This document shows positions 23,921 through 31,505 of a stretch of 64,000 nt of DNA, one piece after another. The DNA lies in the NCBI RefSeq assembly GCF_014648075.1, contig NZ_BMQK01000007.1:1-64000 (forward strand). Reading direction: 5' to 3'. Position numbers and translations under genes: made by a program. This DNA is from Streptomyces ruber (GTDB taxonomy: Bacteria > Actinomycetota > Actinomycetes > Streptomycetales > Streptomycetaceae). The stretch's first letter is position 1. Each line of letters begins with the position of its first letter. The notes under the pieces were generated by a model. It was given only the letters and a program-made list of their open reading frames with translations. It was not told the DNA's origin and did no database searches.

Positions 23921-24628
23921 GTGCACGCGGACCGTGCCCGGCCGCTGCCGGCACTGATCGCCGAGGCATCCCTCGCCCTGGCCGTCCGCTCCCGCCCCGC
24001 CGACGGCGCGCGGCTCGGCGGCGACCTGCACGACGCCGTGCTCACCCCGACCGGACCCCGTCTGATCCTCGGCGACGTCAGGGGCCACGGCCCCGCCGCC
24101 TACCCGCTGGCCGCCGCCGTCCTGGCCGCCTTCCGGGACATCGCGGCCACCGAGGAGGACCTCGTCCGTCTCGCCCGCGCCCTCGATGCCCGCCTCCGCC
24201 CCCACCTGGGTGAGGAGGACTTCGTCACCCTCCTCATCGCCGATCTCCTTCCCGACGAGATCCGCCTGGTCAACTGCGGTCATCCACCGCCCCTGCGCAT
24301 CGACCACCGCCTCGCCCGCCTCGCCCCGCCCCAGCCCTCCCCGCCCCTGGGCCTGGACCCGGAACCCCAGGTCCAGCGCGCCAAAGTCCTCCCCCATCAG
24401 CGCCTGCTGCTCCACACCGACGGCCTCACCGACGCCCGTGCCGCCGACGGCACCTTCTTCCCTCTCGACCGGCGCGCCCGCGCCGCTCTGCGCGCCCCCA
24501 CCCTCGATCAGGCCCTCGACCGTCTCCTGGACCTCCTCCACCGGCACACCGGAGACGCTGTCCCGGCCGACGACCTCACCCTGATGCTTCTCCAGCCGGC
24601 CGCCGACACGGACCTTCCACCACTCTGA
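23921..24628 (+). CDS. PP2C/SpoIIE-type serine phosphatase, copy 2
   Basis: 235 residues, about four-fifths identical to the protein at 20700 and exactly as long. The motifs are GGDLHDAV, GDVRGHGPAAYPLA, FVTLLIADL, LVNCGHPPPLRI, GLDPEPQVQRAKVLPHQR, LLLHTDGLTDAR and ADDLTLMLLQP. All Asp residues expected to bind Mn/Mg are present. The start is the second of two adjacent GTGs (23918, 23921), by analogy with copy 1, behind GGGGAGGGG. It is expressed divergently from STAND copy 3. Divergence from copy 1 is concentrated in the N-terminus and the lid region around residues 130-145 and 190-205, so partner specificity may differ. Confidence 0.87.
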   Translation: MHADRARPLPALIAEASLALAVRSRPADGARLGGDLHDAVLTPTGPRLILGDVRGHGPAAYPLAAAVLAAFRDIAATEEDLVRLARALDARLRPHLGEEDFVTLLIADLLPDEIRLVNCGHPPPLRIDHRLARLAPPQPSPPLGLDPEPQVQRAKVLPHQRLLLHTDGLTDARAADGTFFPLDRRARAALRAPTLDQALDRLLDLLHRHTGDAVPADDLTLMLLQPAADTDLPPL

Positions 24629-24632
24629 GGGT

Positions 24633-25520
24633 TCACACCGTCGGCTGTGGCATCCCGACGCCCTCCCCGACGCCCTCCCGGAGGAGGACGGTGCGCAGGT
24701 CGTGCGGCGGGCGGCCGGTGAGCCGCCGGACCGTGTCGGTGGTACGGTCCTCGGCTCCCCCGGCGATGGCCCGGTCCATGGCGGCCAGTATCGCGGCGAA
24801 CTCGGATGGGATGCCGGTGGTGCGCGTCAGGTGGTCGCACATCTCTTCGTACGTCAGTCGCCGGTGGGTCACGGGCCGGCCGGTGACATCGCCGTAGACC
24901 GCGGCGACGTCGTCGTAGCTCAGGGCCTCGGGGCCGGTCAGGACGAGATCGGTGCAGGGTGCGGTGCCGTCCGTGAGGGCGTGCACGGCGACGGCCGCGA
25001 TGTCGCCCGCGTCGACGAAGCCGACACGGCCGTCACCGGTCGCCGTCAGGACGGTGCCGTGCTCGCGGAGGGTGGTGGCGTGGGCGTGGTCCCCGGTGAA
25101 GTTCTGCATGAACCACGAGGGTCGGAGCACCGCCCACTCCGCGAAGAGGCCGGGGAGTGCCTGGTGCACGGCTCCGACGGCCGGGCCACCGGCCGGGACG
25201 GCCGAGGAGCTGAGCAGCACCGCGCGGCGCACTCCGGCGGCGCGGGCCCGCTGGAGGAAGGGGAGCATGACGGCGGCCGGGTCGGGGTCGCCGACCGGCG
25301 GGACGAGGTACACGCGGTCGGTACCGCGGAGGGCGTCGCGGAAGGTGGCGGGGTCGTACCAGTCGAAGCGCGTCGAGTCGGCGCCCGGTACCGGGGTGGC
25401 GCGCCGGGACGCGGCTCTGACGCGGTGCCCGGCGGCGAGCAGGTGCGCGGTGACACGGCTGCCGGTGGTGCCGGTGGCACCGATGACGAGGACGGTGCCC
25501 TCGGTCGCGGTGGTGGTCAT
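24633..25520 (-). CDS. NmrA-like NAD(P)-binding oxidoreductase/sensor
   Basis: 295 residues. VLVIGATGTTGSRVTAHLLAAGH is the GxxGxxG dinucleotide site, ASRRATPVPG the adenosine-phosphate region, VYLVPPVGDP and AVLLSSSAVPAG follow, and VLRPSWFMQNF is typical of NmrA/atypical SDR proteins that reduce quinones or sense NADP. It lacks the YxxxK catalytic pair. It is the second gene of an operon with the SnoaL-like protein (ATGA overlap) under the TetR-type regulator at 26068. It ends only 4 bp from the stop of PP2C copy 2 on the other strand. Confidence 0.85.
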   Translation of the reverse strand: MTTTATEGTVLVIGATGTTGSRVTAHLLAAGHRVRAASRRATPVPGADSTRFDWYDPATFRDALRGTDRVYLVPPVGDPDPAAVMLPFLQRARAAGVRRAVLLSSSAVPAGGPAVGAVHQALPGLFAEWAVLRPSWFMQNFTGDHAHATTLREHGTVLTATGDGRVGFVDAGDIAAVAVHALTDGTAPCTDLVLTGPEALSYDDVAAVYGDVTGRPVTHRRLTYEEMCDHLTRTTGIPSEFAAILAAMDRAIAGGAEDRTTDTVRRLTGRPPHDLRTVLLREGVGEGVGMPQPTV

Positions 25521-25960
25521 CGGGCGCTCCGGGTGAAGTCGGCGGCGGGGTCCTGCAGGGCGAGGGGGTTCCAGTAGTCGCGGTAGGCGGTGATGCGGCC
25601 GTCCCGGACGGTCACGACGACGACGTACGTCATGTCGAAGGGGCTGTCCGTCCGCACCAGGCGCCCCACTCCGCGCATCTCGACGACGATGACCTCGGGG
25701 TCGGTGGTCCGGTGGATCGTCAGGTCGGGGAAGTCGTGCAGGTCGATGTGGTCCGGGTAGTTCCGCATGTACGCCGCGACGGCCTCCCTGCCGTCCAGTC
25801 GGCGAGGCCAGCCCTCGGGAGCGAACGGGAACTCCGCCACGCCGTCCTCGGCCCACAGCCCGACCCAGGCGGGGATGTCCTTCTCCAGCAGCAGGCGCAG
25901 ACTGTGGCGGAAGAGGTCCGCCGGTGCGGTGGGGGTAGGGGTGGTCGGGTTCGAGGACAT
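25517..25960 (-). CDS. SnoaL-like / NTF2-fold protein
   Basis: 147 residues: a Thr/Pro-rich start followed by an NTF2-type cone fold (FRHSLRLLLEKDIPAWVGLW, EFPFAPEGWPRRLDGREAVAAYM, VIVVEMRGVGRLV, YVVVVTVRDGRITAYRDYWNPLA). Such proteins are isomerases, hydrolases or binding proteins for small hydrophobic compounds. The ATG at 25960 has GGAGG six bases upstream; an earlier ATG (25972) lies inside that ribosome site. It is the first gene of the TetR-controlled operon. Confidence 0.85.
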   Translation of the reverse strand: MSSNPTTPTPTAPADLFRHSLRLLLEKDIPAWVGLWAEDGVAEFPFAPEGWPRRLDGREAVAAYMRNYPDHIDLHDFPDLTIHRTTDPEVIVVEMRGVGRLVRTDSPFDMTYVVVVTVRDGRITAYRDYWNPLALQDPAADFTRSAR

Positions 25961-25983
25961 GGGAGCCTCCATGGCATACGATG

Positions 25984-25998
25984 CGGACCGGTGGTCCG
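25984..25998. promoter_or_regulatory. TetR-type operator O1
   Basis: CGGACCGGTGGTCCG, an inverted repeat with half-sites CGGACC/GGTCCG around three bases. It lies just downstream of the predicted start of the minus-strand operon transcript and repeats 35 bp away as O2. Confidence 0.8.
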
Positions 25999-26012
25999 GT
26001 TTCTTGCTCTCG

Positions 26013-26041
26013 AAGATACGGACCGCCGGTCCGGATTGCAA
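26013..26041 (-). promoter_or_regulatory. Promoter of the SnoaL/NmrA operon with operator O2 in its spacer
   Basis: On the minus strand TTGCAA (26041-26036), 17 bases, then TATCTT (26018-26013) form a good sigma-70-type promoter. Its 17-bp spacer contains the second CGGACCGCCGGTCCG repeat (26019-26033). Binding of the divergent TetR protein here would block RNA polymerase directly. Confidence 0.78.
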
Positions 26042-26067
26042 CCCGTAGCTAGCTGGAGAGAATCCGC

Positions 26068-26670
26068 ATGACCGATCGCAAGCCGCGCAAGGACGCAGTC
26101 CGCAACCGTGCCTCCCTGCTCGCCGCCGCCGAGGAGCTCTTCGCGAGCCGCGCACGCCCCGAGGACGTGACCATGTCCGACGTCGCGGCTGCGGCCGGGG
26201 TCGGCAAGGGGACGCTGTTCCGCGCATTCGGGGACCGGACAGGGCTGATCCGCGCGCTGTACGAGGCGCGGTTGGAGCCGTTGAGGGATGCCGTGACCGC
26301 GGGGCCGCCGCCGCTGGGCCCCGGCACCCCGCCGCTGGAGCGAGTCCCCGCGCTACTGGACGCCGTCCTCTGCTTCAAGATCGACCACCGTCACCTCGCG
26401 CTGGCCCTGGAGGCGACGGGCAGCGACAGCCCCTACGACGCGGACCACTACGACCGGTGGCACGCCCTGCTGCGGGACGCGCTGGAGCAGGTGCCCGGGT
26501 TCGGGGGCGGCGACGGCTCCGGTGACTTCGCCGCACACGCGTTGCTTGCCGCCGTGCGGGCCGACATGGTGGAGCACCTGGTGGGGGCGCGTGGGGTGGA
26601 ACGGGAGCGGCTGCGGAGTCAGTTGGCCGACTTCACGGCGCGGGTGCTGGGTCAGCGTTCGGAGGCGTAG
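26068..26670 (+). CDS. TetR/AcrR-family repressor
   Basis: 200 residues. The N-terminal HTH (RNRASLLAAAEELFASR, VTMSDVAAAAGVGKGTLFRAFGDRTGLIRALYE) is a standard TetR domain; the rest is the ligand-binding helical domain with LALALEATGSDSPYDADHYDRW. It is divergent from the SnoaL/NmrA operon, and the 107-bp gap carries two matching operators, so it most likely represses that operon and itself until a small ligand binds. The ATG at 26068 is preceded by GGAGAG. Confidence 0.92.
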   Translation: MTDRKPRKDAVRNRASLLAAAEELFASRARPEDVTMSDVAAAAGVGKGTLFRAFGDRTGLIRALYEARLEPLRDAVTAGPPPLGPGTPPLERVPALLDAVLCFKIDHRHLALALEATGSDSPYDADHYDRWHALLRDALEQVPGFGGGDGSGDFAAHALLAAVRADMVEHLVGARGVERERLRSQLADFTARVLGQRSEA

Positions 26671-26858
26671 GACAGGAAGGTCGCCCAAGCGGTGGGGGTG
26701 AGGGTGAGACGGGGGCCCCGGGGGTCCTTGGAGTCGCGGACGAGGATGTGGGCGGGGGTTGCTGCCACTTCGACGCAGGACGGGCCGTCGTCCGTGCTGT
26801 AGCTGCTTGTTATCCAGTTCAGCTCGGTACCGGTTCCGTCAGAGGGCTTGAGCGTCAT
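26652..26858 (-). CDS. DUF397 small protein
   Basis: 68 residues with the family hallmarks WITSSYSTDDGPSCVEVA, ILVRDSKDPRGPRLTLTPTAW and a terminal FLSYASE. These proteins accompany DUF5753 HTH regulators (WhiJ-type systems) and probably modulate them. The start overlaps the regulator's stop by four bases (ATGA), so the two are coupled. The 3' end runs 19 bp into the end of the convergent TetR gene. Confidence 0.9.
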   Translation of the reverse strand: MTLKPSDGTGTELNWITSSYSTDDGPSCVEVAATPAHILVRDSKDPRGPRLTLTPTAWATFLSYASER

Positions 26859-27685
26859 GACTCTCCCAGCACTTTCTCGATGAAGGCCAGTGACTCCCGT
26901 GGCGCGAGAGCCTGCGCCCGGATGATTCCGTAGCGCATGTCGAGGACCGTGGTTTCCTTCGGGTCGGTGATCACGCGGTTCGTGAGCTGCACTTCGTACA
27001 GACCGATGGACTCGCCGGTCTTGAGTTTGAGTAGCCGGAACGGGCCGCCGAGGCCCGAGTTCTCGTCCCGACTCAGAGGCAGGACCTGGAGGTCGACGTT
27101 ACGTGACCGGGCCGCCGCCAACAGGCGTTCGAGTTGGGCGCGCATCACCATCTTGCCCCCGATCGAGCGGCGGAGCGTCGTCTCGCACAGCACGAAGCTG
27201 AACAAGGGCTCGGCGTTCAGGGCTTCCTGCCGGGCCAGGCGTGCGGTGACCCGCCGTTCCAGTTCCTCCTCCGGGAACGGCGGTCGGCGAGAGGTGAAGA
27301 CGGCTCGTGCGTAGTCCTCGGTCTGGAGCAGGCCGTCCACGACCGAGTTGTTGTACGAGCAGATCTCGACGGCCCCCGCCTCCAGGCGTTTCACGTCCCG
27401 CACCCTCTTCGGGTACCGGACCTCCGCCACGTCCTCCTTCAGCGCCGCGATCCTGCCGCTCGCCGCGAGTGCCTCGTCCGCCTGGTCCAAGTACTCGGGC
27501 CGGGGGATGCGCCGTCCCCGCTCCACCGACGAGACCAGTTCCTCCCCGTACCCGATCGCCGCTCCGAACTCCGCCTGTGTGAGGCCGGCCGCCTCGCGCC
27601 ACAGCTTCAGCTGCCGTGCGACCGTCCGCACCACGGCCCCGGCCTCGGCGTCCTCCAGCTCCGCATCCCAGTCGTTCACGTCCAC
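26855..27685 (-). CDS. XRE-family regulator with DUF5753 sensor domain (WhiJ-like)
   Basis: 276 residues. An N-terminal Cro/C1 HTH (ARQLKLWREAAGLTQAEFGAAIGYGEELVSSVERGRR) is followed by the DUF5753 domain: EICSYNNSVVDGLLQTEDYARAVF, ERRVTARLARQEAL, FVLCETTLRRSIGG, VLPLSRDENSGLGGPFRLLKL and YVQL-like EVQLTNRVITDP. Multiple such WhiJ-type regulators control development in Streptomyces. The GTG at 27685 has GGAGG five bases upstream; a second GTG at 27679 is possible. It forms a triad with the DUF397 protein and the divergent ATP-binding protein. Confidence 0.9.
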   Translation of the reverse strand: MDVNDWDAELEDAEAGAVVRTVARQLKLWREAAGLTQAEFGAAIGYGEELVSSVERGRRIPRPEYLDQADEALAASGRIAALKEDVAEVRYPKRVRDVKRLEAGAVEICSYNNSVVDGLLQTEDYARAVFTSRRPPFPEEELERRVTARLARQEALNAEPLFSFVLCETTLRRSIGGKMVMRAQLERLLAAARSRNVDLQVLPLSRDENSGLGGPFRLLKLKTGESIGLYEVQLTNRVITDPKETTVLDMRYGIIRAQALAPRESLAFIEKVLGES

Positions 27686-27822
27686 CGCCCCCTCCCGCCG
27701 AGCTGTTCTCTGTCCAACGCGCGCGCCCGCAGCCGGTCATGCCGTACCGCCCGGACGCAACCGGGCGCGGCCCGGACAGCCATCCGTCGCACGGGGGCAC
27801 CTTCTTCACAGGCTACGCAGGT

Positions 27823-28419
27823 GTGAACACGCTGAGTGATGTGAATGAGCGAAGTGCCACGCCCGACATCCCGTCCCCGCCGCACCGGTTCACCGTGCCG
27901 CTCTCCGCCACGCGCCGTGGAGCGCGCCTCGCCCGGCTGCTCGCGACCGAGCAACTGCTGGACTGGGGGCTGCAACCCGACCCGGCCCGGCTCGTCGTCG
28001 CGGAACTCGCGGCGAACGCCGTGCTGCACGGCCGTGTCGCCGGCCGCGGCTTCCGCCTCACCCTCTCCGTCATGGGGTCCGGCACGCTGCGTATCGAGGT
28101 CGCCGACACTCGCGGTGATCGGTTGCCCGCGCCGTCGACAGCGGTAGGCGAAGGGCTCCCCGAGTCCGGACACGGCCTGCGTCTCGTCGAGGAGTTGGCG
28201 GACCGATGGGGCGTACGGATCGGGCCGGTGCCGGCGAAGACCGTATGGGCCGAACTCGATTCTGGAGTCTCGGCCTCGCGGGAGCCCTCGTCACCGGAGC
28301 CCGGAAACACGGGAGCCGGGGGCGCAGCGGCCGGGGCGGCGGGCGGTCAAGGAGTAAAGAACTCGGGGAAAGAACCCTCCCAACCAGCCAAACCTCTCGT
28401 ACGTCACCCGCGGGGGTGA
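27823..28419 (+). CDS. HATPase-type ATP-binding regulator (anti-sigma-like)
   Basis: About 198 residues. A GHKL/HATPase_c_2 domain is clear: HRFTVPLSATRRGARLARLL, RLVVAELAANAVLHG (N-box), LRIEVADTRGDRLP (G1) and SGHGLRLVEELADRWGV (G2). It has no phospho-accepting His. Relatives are RsbW-like kinases or regulators paired with DUF5753/DUF397 genes, as here. The start is uncertain: GTG at 27823 or GTG at 27841; neither has a strong ribosome site. The C-terminal ~50 residues are low in complexity. Confidence 0.82.
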   Translation: MNTLSDVNERSATPDIPSPPHRFTVPLSATRRGARLARLLATEQLLDWGLQPDPARLVVAELAANAVLHGRVAGRGFRLTLSVMGSGTLRIEVADTRGDRLPAPSTAVGEGLPESGHGLRLVEELADRWGVRIGPVPAKTVWAELDSGVSASREPSSPEPGNTGAGGAAAGAAGGQGVKNSGKEPSQPAKPLVRHPRG

Positions 28420-28517
28420 ATCGGGGCGATCTGGCTGGCGCGTCGGCGGAACGGGCGGGCAGGCTCGGCCCGGAGAGCTACACAGACCGAACTTCAGACA
28501 ATCCGCAGACATGCGAC

Positions 28518-28553
28518 GGCCCCCGCCGGGACTAGCACTCCCGGACGAGGGCC
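28518..28553 (+). promoter_or_regulatory. Structured leader upstream of the winged-helix gene
   Basis: GGCCC-CCG-CCGGGA, loop CTAGCAC, TCCCGG-ACGA-GGGCC forms an interrupted hairpin ending 29 bp before the ATG at 28583. It might be an attenuator, a protein-binding site or an mRNA-stability element. No open reading frame of a leader peptide is obvious. Confidence 0.5.
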
Positions 28554-28582
28554 TGACCACCAAGGAAGCAGGACCTTCCCTC

Positions 28583-29608
28583 ATGGCTGTGCGCAAGACT
28601 AACGCTGCTGTACGTCCGCATCCCGGTGTTCCGCGATCCGGCAGCCCTTCGGGTGTCATCCAGCTCAAGGCTTACCAGCCGGAGCGGTACACGATCATCG
28701 GCAATCACCTCGCCCAGCACCGCGAGTTGTCCCTCGTCGCCATGGGGCTGGCCCTGCACATCCTGTCGTTGCCCGACGGTGCGGCCGTCGACATCCGCAC
28801 GCTGGCCGGGCGTTTCCCGGAAGGACGCGACCGGATCGCCTTCGCGCTGCGGGAGCTGGAGGCGCACGGGTACTTCGAGCGGGTGCGGGAGCGCACGGGT
28901 GCGGGGCAGGTGGTGACGCGTACGTACGCGCACCACGTGCCGGGGCGTACGGCTCGGACGAGTGAGCCGGTGGTCCGGGATTCGGCAGTCCGTGAGCCGG
29001 TGCGCGAGCAGGTACCGGAGCCGGTTCCCGGCCGGGTCGTCGAGCTGGAGCCCGTGACCGTGCCCGAACCTGAGCGAGAAGATCCCTCTCCCGTCGAAGC
29101 AGAGCCCGTACCGGCTCCCCAGCCGTCGGAGCCACCTGCCGAGGAAGCGGTCCCCGGGCCTCACCACGAAGAGGCCGTCGCCGCGCTCACACGAGCACGC
29201 AAGCTCGACAAGCGGATCATGCTTTCTGAACGGGACGTGCAGTGCCTCGCGCCCGCCGCCGCCGAATGGATCGCCCGTGGGGTCGGTCGGGTGGCCCTGA
29301 TGCAAGTGCTGACCGACCGGCTGCCGCCTGAGGTGCACAATCCGGCCGCACTGGTCGCCCACCGCCTGAGGGAGTGGCTTCCACCGTCGTTGCCGTCCAC
29401 GGCGGACACCATCGTGGTCTCACCTCAGGACAGCGATGCCCTTCCGCTGCCCCGACAGGAGCTCTGGCGGGACTGCGAAGGCGACTGCGGGTGCGTCATC
29501 CACAGCTCGGGACCGGAGCGGATGTGCCGAGACTGTCGTGTCGCCCGGACGGCTGCCCCTGATCCCGACCTGGTTCATAGCGAGGTCAGTAGGGCGATCG
29601 CGCTGTAA
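28583..29608 (+). CDS. Winged-helix DNA-binding protein with C-terminal Cys cluster
   Basis: 341 residues. Residues ~35-115 form a winged helix (NHLAQHRELSLVAMGLALHILSLPDGAAVDIRTLAGRF, RDRIAFALRELEAHGYFERV) like the replication-initiator/helix-turn-helix proteins common in Streptomyces. A Pro/Glu/Val-rich linker (~130-210) follows, then a second helical domain (ERDVQCLAPAAAEWIARGV, NPAALVAHRLREWLPP) and a Cys cluster CEGDCGCVIHSS...MCRDC that could bind zinc. Its target is unknown. The gene follows a hairpin leader and ends where a truncated methyltransferase begins on the other strand. Confidence 0.75.
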   Translation: MAVRKTNAAVRPHPGVPRSGSPSGVIQLKAYQPERYTIIGNHLAQHRELSLVAMGLALHILSLPDGAAVDIRTLAGRFPEGRDRIAFALRELEAHGYFERVRERTGAGQVVTRTYAHHVPGRTARTSEPVVRDSAVREPVREQVPEPVPGRVVELEPVTVPEPEREDPSPVEAEPVPAPQPSEPPAEEAVPGPHHEEAVAALTRARKLDKRIMLSERDVQCLAPAAAEWIARGVGRVALMQVLTDRLPPEVHNPAALVAHRLREWLPPSLPSTADTIVVSPQDSDALPLPRQELWRDCEGDCGCVIHSSGPERMCRDCRVARTAAPDPDLVHSEVSRAIAL

Positions 29609-29948
29609 CCACGATCGTCCCCATTCCCTGGTCACCCGGTGCCGGAAGGCATGTCGCCCGCACGTCCGTGAAGCCGTGGCGACGTGCCAGCTCGGCCCAT
29701 GCCGCGGGGGGATAGCACCAGCGGTCAACGGTCATCTCGGTGCCCCCAGGCCCCTTCCCGTACATCAGCTGGCGGCCATGGAGGTGAGAGGCGGTCTCGC
29801 CGTGCGAGAAGGCGAACAGGCCGCCAGGTGTCAGCCGCTTGGCGACGAGCGGGAAGAGCTCTTCGGGGTCCGTGAACCATACGGCGCCCCAGATGGAGAA
29901 CACCGCGTCGTACGTCTCGTCGGTCTCCCGTAGGTATCGGACGATGAT
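29586..29948 (-). pseudogene. SAM-dependent methyltransferase, C-terminal fragment
   Basis: Roughly 120 residues in one open frame match the second half of a class I methyltransferase: YDAVFSIWGAVWFTDPEELFPLVAKRLTPGGLFAFSHGE, a WCYPPAAWAELARRHGFTDV block, and VVTARSPY at the end. The SAM-binding GxGxG N-terminal half is missing; upstream the frame enters unrelated sequence at the junction near 29945-29960. No plausible start or ribosome site is seen there, so I call it a remnant. Confidence 0.75.
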
Positions 29949-29949
29949 C

Positions 29950-30339
29950 GACGAAGCTGCGCGGGCAGCCCGTGGCCTCTCCGCTGTGGCCCCGGCGGAT
30001 CGCCTCTTCTCCATCACTCCTGCATCCGTGCGTCTCTATGAGGTGGGAGTGCACTGGGCCCTCGGTGATGCCGGGGCCGCGATCAGGGCAGGCCAGCAAT
30101 TGCACCAGGACCAGTTCGCCACCGCCGAGCGAAAGGCGCGCCTGCACACGGACATGGCCCGTGCCTGGTGGCAGTGGGGCAAGCCCGAGCAGACGGCACA
30201 GTCTCTGCTGAATGCCTTCCGCGTCACCCCGGAGGTGCGGGACCGGCCCAGTATGCGAGCCATCGTCCGGGAGCTTCAACGCAAGCACCCGCACGTCAGC
30301 GGTGTTCGCGAGCTCTCCCGCGCAGTCCTTGCCGAGTAG
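29950..30339 (+). pseudogene. XRE/TPR-type regulator, C-terminal fragment
   Basis: About 130 residues match only the TPR-like C-terminus of Streptomyces HTH regulators: LFSITPASVRLYEVGVHWALGDAG, ARLHTDMARAWWQWGKPEQTAQSLLNAF, MRAIVRELQRKHPHVSGVRELS. The N-terminal HTH is gone; the frame is open upstream but runs antisense to the methyltransferase fragment. It meets that fragment head to head, so one rearrangement probably beheaded both. Confidence 0.72.
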
Positions 30340-30442
30340 GACGGGAACGTATCCACACGAGGTGCACGACGTTCGTGCGGTGAGCGTAGGGCCGACGCCG
30401 CGTCGGTAAAGGTGCATCTGGGACAGGCGTAGCGTGGAAGGC

Positions 30443-31435
30443 ATGACGCAGTACGGATCCTTCCCCGGAACACGGCCTCGTCGGCTTCGCACCACCCCCG
30501 CGATGCGTCGGATGGTGGCCGAGACCAGGCTGCACCCCGCCGACCTCATCCTGCCCGCCTTCGTGCGGGAGGGTGTCGGTGAGCCCGTGCCGATCGCGGC
30601 GATGCCCGGTGTCGTGCAGCACACCCGGGACAGCCTGAAGAAGGCGGCGCTGGACGCGGTGGAGGCCGGGATCTCCGGGATCATGCTGTTCGGTGTGCCG
30701 GAGGAGTCGAAGAAGGACGCCCTGGGGACCGCCGGGACCGATCCGGACGGAATTCTCCAGGTCGCGCTGCGTGACGTGCGGGCCGAGGTCGGGGACGAGC
30801 TCCTCGTCATGTCCGACCTGTGTCTCGACGAGTTCACCGACCACGGGCACTGCGGTGTGCTCGACGCGGAGGGGCGCGTCGACAACGACGCCACCCTGGA
30901 GCGGTACGCCGAGATGGCGCAGGTGCAGGCCGACGCGGGCGCGCACGTCGTCGGGCCGAGCGGGATGATGGACGGGCAGATCGGGGTCATCCGTGATGCC
31001 CTTGATCAGATCGGGCGTGAGGACGTCGCGATTCTTGCGTACACCGCCAAGTACGCGTCCTCGTTCTACGGGCCCTTCCGGGAGGCCGTCGGGTCCTCGC
31101 TGCAGGGCGACCGCAAGACGTACCAGCAGGACGGGGCGAACATCCGCGAGTCGATGCGGGAGCTGGCGCTCGACCTGGCGGAGGGCGCCGACATGGTGAT
31201 GGTCAAGCCGGCCGGGCCCTACCTCGACATCCTCGCCCGGGTCTCGGACGCCGTGGACGTGCCGGTCGCCGCGTACCAGATCTCCGGCGAGTACTCGATG
31301 ATCGAGGCCGCCGCCGAGAAGGGGTGGATCGACCGGGACGGCGCCATCCTGGAGTCGCTGCTCGGCATCAAGCGGGCCGGGGCGCGGAACATTCTCACGT
31401 ACTGGGCCACCGAGGTCGCGCAGAAGCTGCGTTAG
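30443..31435 (+). CDS. hemB: Delta-aminolevulinic acid dehydratase (porphobilinogen synthase)
   Basis: 330 residues. It joins two ALA molecules to porphobilinogen. Both Schiff-base lysines are visible: one in [20 protein letters not shown] and the second in [12 protein letters not shown]. The metal region is [17 protein letters not shown], which lacks the full Cys triad of zinc enzymes (only one Cys of the usual three plus Asp-type replacements), so Mg2+ dependence is likely. [16 protein letters not shown] and [12 protein letters not shown] are also typical. The ATG at 30443 follows GGAAGG; a GTG three codons earlier is possible. A strong terminator follows at 31450. It supplies the substrate for HemC encoded in the rex operon. 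Confidence 0.96.
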   Translation: MTQYGSFPGTRPRRLRTTPAMRRMVAETRLHPADLILPAFVREGVGEPVPIAAMPGVVQHTRDSLKKAALDAVEAGISGIMLFGVPEESKKDALGTAGTDPDGILQVALRDVRAEVGDELLVMSDLCLDEFTDHGHCGVLDAEGRVDNDATLERYAEMAQVQADAGAHVVGPSGMMDGQIGVIRDALDQIGREDVAILAYTAKYASSFYGPFREAVGSSLQGDRKTYQQDGANIRESMRELALDLAEGADMVMVKPAGPYLDILARVSDAVDVPVAAYQISGEYSMIEAAAEKGWIDRDGAILESLLGIKRAGARNILTYWATEVAQKLR

Positions 31436-31449
31436 CCGTTGTCCGTACG

Positions 31450-31491
31450 CGAAGAGGGCCCCGCATGTCGCATGGCGCGGGGCCCTCTTCG
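31450..31491. terminator. Bidirectional terminator after hemB
   Basis: A 15-bp perfect stem CGAAGAGGGCCCCGC / GCGGGGCCCTCTTCG with a 12-base loop separates hemB from the convergent lipoprotein gene. Confidence 0.88.
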
Positions 31492-31505
31492 TGTGCCGTT
31501 GCGGC

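Noticed and set aside
21593-24628. A 1011-codon open frame on the plus strand running antisense to STAND copy 3 into PP2C copy 2
   Set aside because: Long antisense frames are common in GC-rich codon-biased DNA. Its first two-thirds are Gly/Arg/His-rich with no domain; only the last 235 residues, which are the real phosphatase, have motifs.
29586-30339. A transposon or insertion sequence as the cause of the truncated genes
   Set aside because: No transposase, terminal inverted repeats or target duplication could be seen at the junction.
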